Below, in pieces: positions 60,743-64,000 of a stretch of 64,000 nt of DNA. Source of the stretch: Oscillospiraceae bacterium (GTDB taxonomy: Bacteria; Bacillota_A; Clostridia; Oscillospirales; Oscillospiraceae). The notes beneath the pieces were generated by a model. That model did no database searches, was not told where the DNA came from, and worked only from the letters and a program-made list of their open reading frames with translations. The translations under genes were made by a program, and so were the position numbers. Within the stretch, counting starts at the first letter, position 1, and each line of letters opens with the position of its first letter. The stretch covers positions 1-64,000 of the forward strand of contig JAFQHF010000069.1 of assembly GCA_017398105.1 (NCBI GenBank), written 5' to 3'.

Positions 60743-61011
60743 GGGACGGGCCTTTTGACCCGTTCCTGTCAGTGTGTCGAAAAAACCTCTGGCGCGGCAG
60801 CGCCCAAGGCTCCCTCTGACGAGGGAGCTGTCAGCGAAGCTGACTGAGGGAGAGAAAAGGTTCCGATTATCTCAATTTGTGGTAGCTTTCCGAGACTTAT
60901 AGGTTCTCTCCCCCAGTCACGGCTCTCGCCGTGCCAGCCCCCTCACAGAGGGGGCCTGTGCTCTAACGTACCTTTTCGACAAACTGAGGGACGGGCCTTT
61001 TGGCCCGTCCC
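60743..61011. repeat. Family B element, copy B2, with flanking hairpins
   Basis: Core at 60779-60980 has the same segments as B1 (CTCTGGCGCGGCAGCGCCC, GCTCCCTCTGACGAGGGAGC, GGCTCTCGCCGTGCC). Hairpins of the GGGACGGGCCTTTTGRCCCG type lie on each side, 60743-60766 and 60988-61011, in place of the GCCTCCC hairpins of B1. Fills the gap between the c-di-GMP gene and xpt; the right hairpin may terminate xpt on the minus strand. Confidence 0.83.
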
Positions 61012-61028
61012 TGTGTTTGTCTGCATGG

Positions 61029-61607
61029 TTATTCCCGGAAGGTGACAGCGCCGGTCTCGCAGTCCATGGATTCGATGACGGCCAGAGATTCCAGCCGGTA
61101 GCCCAGGTTGCGGATGCGGTCGCCGCCCTCCTGGAAGCTTTTTTCGATGACCACGCCGCAGCCGACCACCTCGGCCTCCGCATCGTCCACGATGGAGATC
61201 AGCCCCTGCAGGGCGCAGCCGTTGGCCATGATGTCATCAATGACCAGGATCTTGTCGGAGGCGGAAAGGAACTTCTTGGCAACGATGATGGTATTGATGT
61301 TCTTATGGTTAAAGGACAGAACCTCAGCTACATACATATCCCCGTCCAGATTCACGGAGCGGGTCTTCTTGGCCACCACCAGGGGAACACCCAGCTCCCG
61401 GGCCACGGCGCAGGCAATGGCAATGCCGGAGGATTCGATGGTCAGCACCCGGGTGACGGGGGTATCTGCAAACCGGCGGGCAAATTCCCGGCCGATCTCA
61501 TCGATGAAGGTCATGTCCATCTGGTGATTCAAAAAGGCATCCACTTTCAGCACATTGCGGGGCTTGACGATGCCGTCGCGCAAAATTCGTTCCTGTACAA
61601 AGTTCAT
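61029..61607 (-). CDS. xpt: Xanthine phosphoribosyltransferase
   Basis: 192 residues from ATG 61607 with GGAGGTG upstream. PRPP-binding loop VIDDIMANGCALQGLI and the N-terminal ILRDGIVKPRNVLKVDAFLN segment are characteristic of Xpt, which salvages xanthine to XMP. Single-gene unit with a short leader (about 25 bases), so there is no room for the purine riboswitch often found before xpt. Confidence 0.95.
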   Translation of the reverse strand: MNFVQERILRDGIVKPRNVLKVDAFLNHQMDMTFIDEIGREFARRFADTPVTRVLTIESSGIAIACAVARELGVPLVVAKKTRSVNLDGDMYVAEVLSFNHKNINTIIVAKKFLSASDKILVIDDIMANGCALQGLISIVDDAEAEVVGCGVVIEKSFQEGGDRIRNLGYRLESLAVIESMDCETGAVTFRE

Positions 61608-61636
61608 AGCGTGCACCTCCTGCTTCTTTGGGATAC

Positions 61637-61665
61637 AGTATACCATAATCCGCCAAAATTGTCAG
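61637..61665 (-). promoter_or_regulatory. Promoter of xpt
   Basis: Minus strand CTGACA (61665-61660), 17-base spacer, TATACT (61642-61637). Confidence 0.7.
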
Positions 61666-61771
61666 CCTTTTTCCTGAAAAATTCCGGGGGCGAAAATTGT
61701 TCAAATCCCCAAAAAAACCGCTGCCGGACACCGGGGCAATGGTATACATGGTAAAACTGCGCCCTGACTGC

Positions 61772-61801
61772 TCGACAAACGGGTACTTTGTGTGATATAA
61801 T
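61772..61801 (+). promoter_or_regulatory. Promoter of small membrane protein gene
   Basis: TCGACA (61772-61777), 18-base spacer, TATAAT (61796-61801), 42 bases before the start codon. Confidence 0.6.
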
Positions 61802-61842
61802 AAAAAGAAACTGAAAGAACCGGCGGAAAAAGGAGGGGCGGC

Positions 61843-62196
61843 ATGAAGATCAGAGATCCGTTTGAATGGAATATCCTGGGACTGGTGCTGACCTGCTGCG
61901 TCCTTTGCGTAACGGCGGCAGCGATGCTCCTGCTGTCCACGGACGCGGACAACCGCAAGAACGAGAAGTCCGATTATGCGGTCATCACCTATTACGAAGC
62001 AGACCTGGAGGCGGAAAAGATCTATGCCAAGCTCCAGGCAGGGGAAACCGTGCCCGGCGTGACGGAAAAAGACGGCGTTTACAGCTACTGCTGCCCCATT
62101 TCCGAGGGAAAGGTGCTGGCAGTGGAGGTGCAGCACAAGGGCGGCCGCTGGTCGGTGCTGCGCTGGGATGTGGAAGAGACCGGAGCAACGGAGTAA
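61843..62196 (+). CDS. Small membrane-anchored protein, unknown
   Basis: 117 residues, AAAGGAGG upstream. One N-terminal helix (WNILGLVLTCCVLCVTAAAM, about 9-30) then an 85-residue outer domain with ADLEAEKIYAKLQAGETVPG and KGGRWSVLRWDVEETG. I do not recognise a family. Single gene with its own promoter, followed by family A element A10. The good ribosome site and promoter argue that it is real. Confidence 0.65.
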   Translation: MKIRDPFEWNILGLVLTCCVLCVTAAAMLLLSTDADNRKNEKSDYAVITYYEADLEAEKIYAKLQAGETVPGVTEKDGVYSYCCPISEGKVLAVEVQHKGGRWSVLRWDVEETGATE

Positions 62197-62212
62197 TACG
62201 CAATAACCGAAT

Positions 62213-62316
62213 GTAGGGCGGGGACATGTCCCCGCCGGGCAGCTGCAGTTTTTGAGCGGTAATCTGGACGCTCAGGCTTTGCTGCTGCCCGGCGGAGGCA
62301 TGCCTCCGCCCTACTG
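62213..62316. repeat. Family A element A10
   Basis: Left GTAGGGCGGGGACATGTCCC, right GGAGGCATGCCTCCGCCCTA; about 104 bp. Lies between two convergent genes and may act as a terminator for both. Confidence 0.85.
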
Positions 62317-62367
62317 TTGTGTTATTTCAAAAAATGATGAATTCGAAAACGGAATCAGGAAACCGTA

Positions 62368-63117
62368 TTACAGCTCGCCGTAGGTCATCAGCTTGACATC
62401 GTTTTCCTCACACCACTTGGGAACCTCGGGGTTGATGGCGAAGGCCACTTCCAGGGCGCGCTGGGTGGTGATGTAGGAGGTGGTCAGCACATATTCGTCC
62501 ACAAATCCGGGATGCAGGACCATCATGGCGCACTCGTCCTCAGCCATGGGCTGGGAGGCGGCCTTCTTGAAGCTTTCGAAGGGATTGTAGTCGGCGTTGC
62601 CGCTGTCCATGCTGAACTTCATCACATGGCCGCCGATCTTGGGGCCCCGGGCGGGATCAAAGCCCATACCGGTCAGACCGTACTTCTGGTTAATGATGCC
62701 CAGTGCCTTGTTGAAATTGGCGCTGGGAACGGCGTGGGCTTCCACCATGAAGGGCTTTTTGCCGGTCAGCTCCACCAGACGCTGATACTGGGCCTCCACT
62801 TCCATGACGACCTCTTCCAGAACCACGAAATCCTCCTTGGCTTCCCGGTACAGGGACTTGTCCTTGAATTCGCCGTTCTCGTCCACCAGGCTGGGGATCA
62901 GCTTGGGATCGGTGATGGGCTTGCCCTGGCAGATGTTGGCGTGGACGGTGAAGGTCACAGGCTCCCCATCCAGCAGGCGCACGCCGTGCTCGGCCCACTG
63001 CATATTGGGCATAACACCTACGCTGCGGACGATGCCGCTCTTGACGGCTCTGGCCAGGCCGTAGTTGAAGGCTTCGGAATAACCCAGGTCATCGGCGCGG
63101 ACTAAGATCTTGTTCAT
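62368..63117 (-). CDS. YdjC/ChbG-family carbohydrate deacetylase
   Basis: 249 residues from ATG 63117 with AAAAAGGAG upstream; an earlier in-frame ATG lies in the promoter. Metal site at the N-terminus VRADDLGYSEA (Asp9, Asp10), further His in FTVHANICQGKP and in EAHAVPSANF, and MMVLHPGFVDEYV at the C-terminus, as in ChbG, which removes acetyl groups from chitooligosaccharides. Cytosolic. Has its own promoter and a nearby TetR gene that may control it. Confidence 0.9.
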   Translation of the reverse strand: MNKILVRADDLGYSEAFNYGLARAVKSGIVRSVGVMPNMQWAEHGVRLLDGEPVTFTVHANICQGKPITDPKLIPSLVDENGEFKDKSLYREAKEDFVVLEEVVMEVEAQYQRLVELTGKKPFMVEAHAVPSANFNKALGIINQKYGLTGMGFDPARGPKIGGHVMKFSMDSGNADYNPFESFKKAASQPMAEDECAMMVLHPGFVDEYVLTTSYITTQRALEVAFAINPEVPKWCEENDVKLMTYGEL

Positions 63118-63124
63118 AGAAAAA

Positions 63125-63168
63125 ACTCCTTTTTCTTTTATTGTAAGAAGAAAAAGGAGTATTGTCAA
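63125..63168 (-). promoter_or_regulatory. Promoter and dyad of deacetylase gene
   Basis: Minus strand TTGACA (63168-63163), 17-base spacer, TACAAT (63145-63140). A 13-bp perfect inverted repeat, ACTCCTTTTTCTT / AAGAAAAAGGAGT (63125-63137 and 63148-63160), covers the spacer, the -10 and the ribosome site. Confidence 0.75.
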
Positions 63169-63222
63169 TCATTTCCTGCGGAATATTTGCCGCTGCATAG
63201 CAGCGAAAGGTTTCTTTCTGCC

Positions 63223-63792
63223 TTACAGGGGAATCAGCGGGGCGTGGATGACGCGCAGCAGCTTTTTTGCCATTTCCACAGCCGGGGTGTCAAAGTCCCG
63301 GTAGTACCACTGCAGCACCAGGGTCAGCTGGGAGGTCATGTAGCAGGCCAGAATATCCGTATCGGATTTCATATCCGGGGTGTTCAGCAGCTCCAGGGTA
63401 GTTCTGTCCTCTTCCAGCACATGACGCATATTCTGCAGCAGAAGAAGGTGCATCAGGTTGTTGCGGATGACCACATCCAGAAAATCCCGCCTGTCCCGCC
63501 AGAATTCCAGCAGTGCGGTGGCAGCTTCCAGCGTGGTGGCATTGTCGGAGATCTGGGTGGCCACATGCAGAAGACTGTCCTGAATGTACCGGCTGATCAG
63601 GGAGCAGAAGCAGTCCTCCTTGTCCCGGTAGTAATTGTAAAAGGCCTTCCGGGAGATGCCCACCTGGCGGCACAGATCGGATACGGAAAGAGACTGGTAG
63701 GGGGTATGCAGCAGATTCTCAAACAGGCAGTTTTCGATCTGCAGCTGACGGCGGCCGGAGGCGGTGGCGCTGCGGTGATTGCGGATGTCCAT
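63223..63792 (-). CDS. TetR family transcriptional regulator
   Basis: 189 residues from ATG 63792 with AGGAAGAGG upstream; an ATG eight codons earlier would leave no site. Helix-turn-helix SVSDLCRQVGISRKAFYNYY, then a helical ligand domain with an aromatic-rich core (LVLQWYYRDFDTP). It reads toward the deacetylase gene, 105 bases away, whose promoter carries a palindrome; control of that gene is plausible. Confidence 0.9.
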   Translation of the reverse strand: MDIRNHRSATASGRRQLQIENCLFENLLHTPYQSLSVSDLCRQVGISRKAFYNYYRDKEDCFCSLISRYIQDSLLHVATQISDNATTLEAATALLEFWRDRRDFLDVVIRNNLMHLLLLQNMRHVLEEDRTTLELLNTPDMKSDTDILACYMTSQLTLVLQWYYRDFDTPAVEMAKKLLRVIHAPLIPL

Positions 63793-63827
63793 GGCAAAGA
63801 CCTCTTCCTGAAACACAAATAAAACAT

Positions 63828-63856
63828 ATTATAATTCAAAATCGAATAAAGGTCAA
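63828..63856 (-). promoter_or_regulatory. Promoter of TetR gene (63223-63792)
   Basis: Minus strand TTGACC (63856-63851), 17-base spacer, TATAAT (63833-63828). The remaining AT-rich sequence to 64,000 has a TATAAT at 63961-63966 that may serve a gene beyond the window. Confidence 0.7.
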
Positions 63857-64000
63857 TCGTCTGGAAATTAAGCATATTGCATAAAAATAAAAGTTCACAT
63901 TTTTTTTAAAAGTATACACATCCGGGAAATTGAGAACTGGATGGAAAAACAAATCAGTCGTATAATAAACGGGATAAGTGGCCCTTTTCGGGTCCGAAAT

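Noticed and set aside
61608..61665. Purine riboswitch before xpt
   Set aside because: The predicted transcript start leaves only about 25 bases of leader, too short for the aptamer.

Overview
The window reads as chromosomal DNA of an anaerobic, Gram-positive gut-type Clostridia bacterium, probably near the Oscillospiraceae. This is an inference from AGGAGG ribosome binding sites, sigma-A type promoters, many lipobox (LxxC) solute-binding proteins, SipW signal peptidases, Rex, an NAD/flavin formate dehydrogenase and moderately GC-rich coding DNA. No rRNA, tRNA or CRISPR array was seen.

Region 1 (1-12,190) is a sugar-acid utilisation locus. A GntR/FCD regulator (4194-4859) sits between a leftward operon (mutarotase-like protein, SDR dehydrogenase, KDPG aldolase, KDG kinase, malic enzyme) and a rightward set (TRAP transporter DctQMP, UlaG-like metallohydrolase, two enolase-superfamily dehydratases, a second SDR). 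Three copies of an ATATCAAATATCAA-like operator tie the two sides together.

Region 2 (12,191-26,972) is a redox and formate/metal locus: a LysR regulator divergent from rex, a NuoE/NuoF-like pair divergent from a Cys-type formate dehydrogenase, a MobA-FdhD fusion, and then a FecCD-type ABC importer with two unknown lipoproteins and a DUF364 protein. The two divergent intergenic regions share one regulatory architecture (ATAG-N7-CTAT boxes plus a TAAC-N4-TTGGTTTT -35 arm at identical spacing). Two leaders contain a terminator before the first gene.

Region 3 (27,029-40,854) holds an AraC and a TetR regulator, a GH36 alpha-galactosidase with a sugar ABC importer, and an AfuABC-like importer followed by a YihX-like HAD phosphatase and a phosphohexomutase. 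That last set suggests import and use of sugar phosphates rather than iron.

Region 4 (40,855-56,425) is a surface-fibre island: two SipW signal peptidases, at least four proteins with SipW-type leaders (one ending in an NPKTG sorting-like signal), a 2078-residue repeat protein with a low-GC internal block, and a membrane protein with regularly spaced TV(I/L)SD motifs. Its intergenic spaces carry tandem arrays of 106/139-bp palindromic elements.

Region 5 (56,426-64,000) holds a stand-alone AlbA_2 protein, a very large REC/HD-GYP/PAS/GGDEF/GAF c-di-GMP protein, xpt, a small membrane protein, a YdjC-type deacetylase and a TetR regulator. Its two repeats are one member of each dispersed family.
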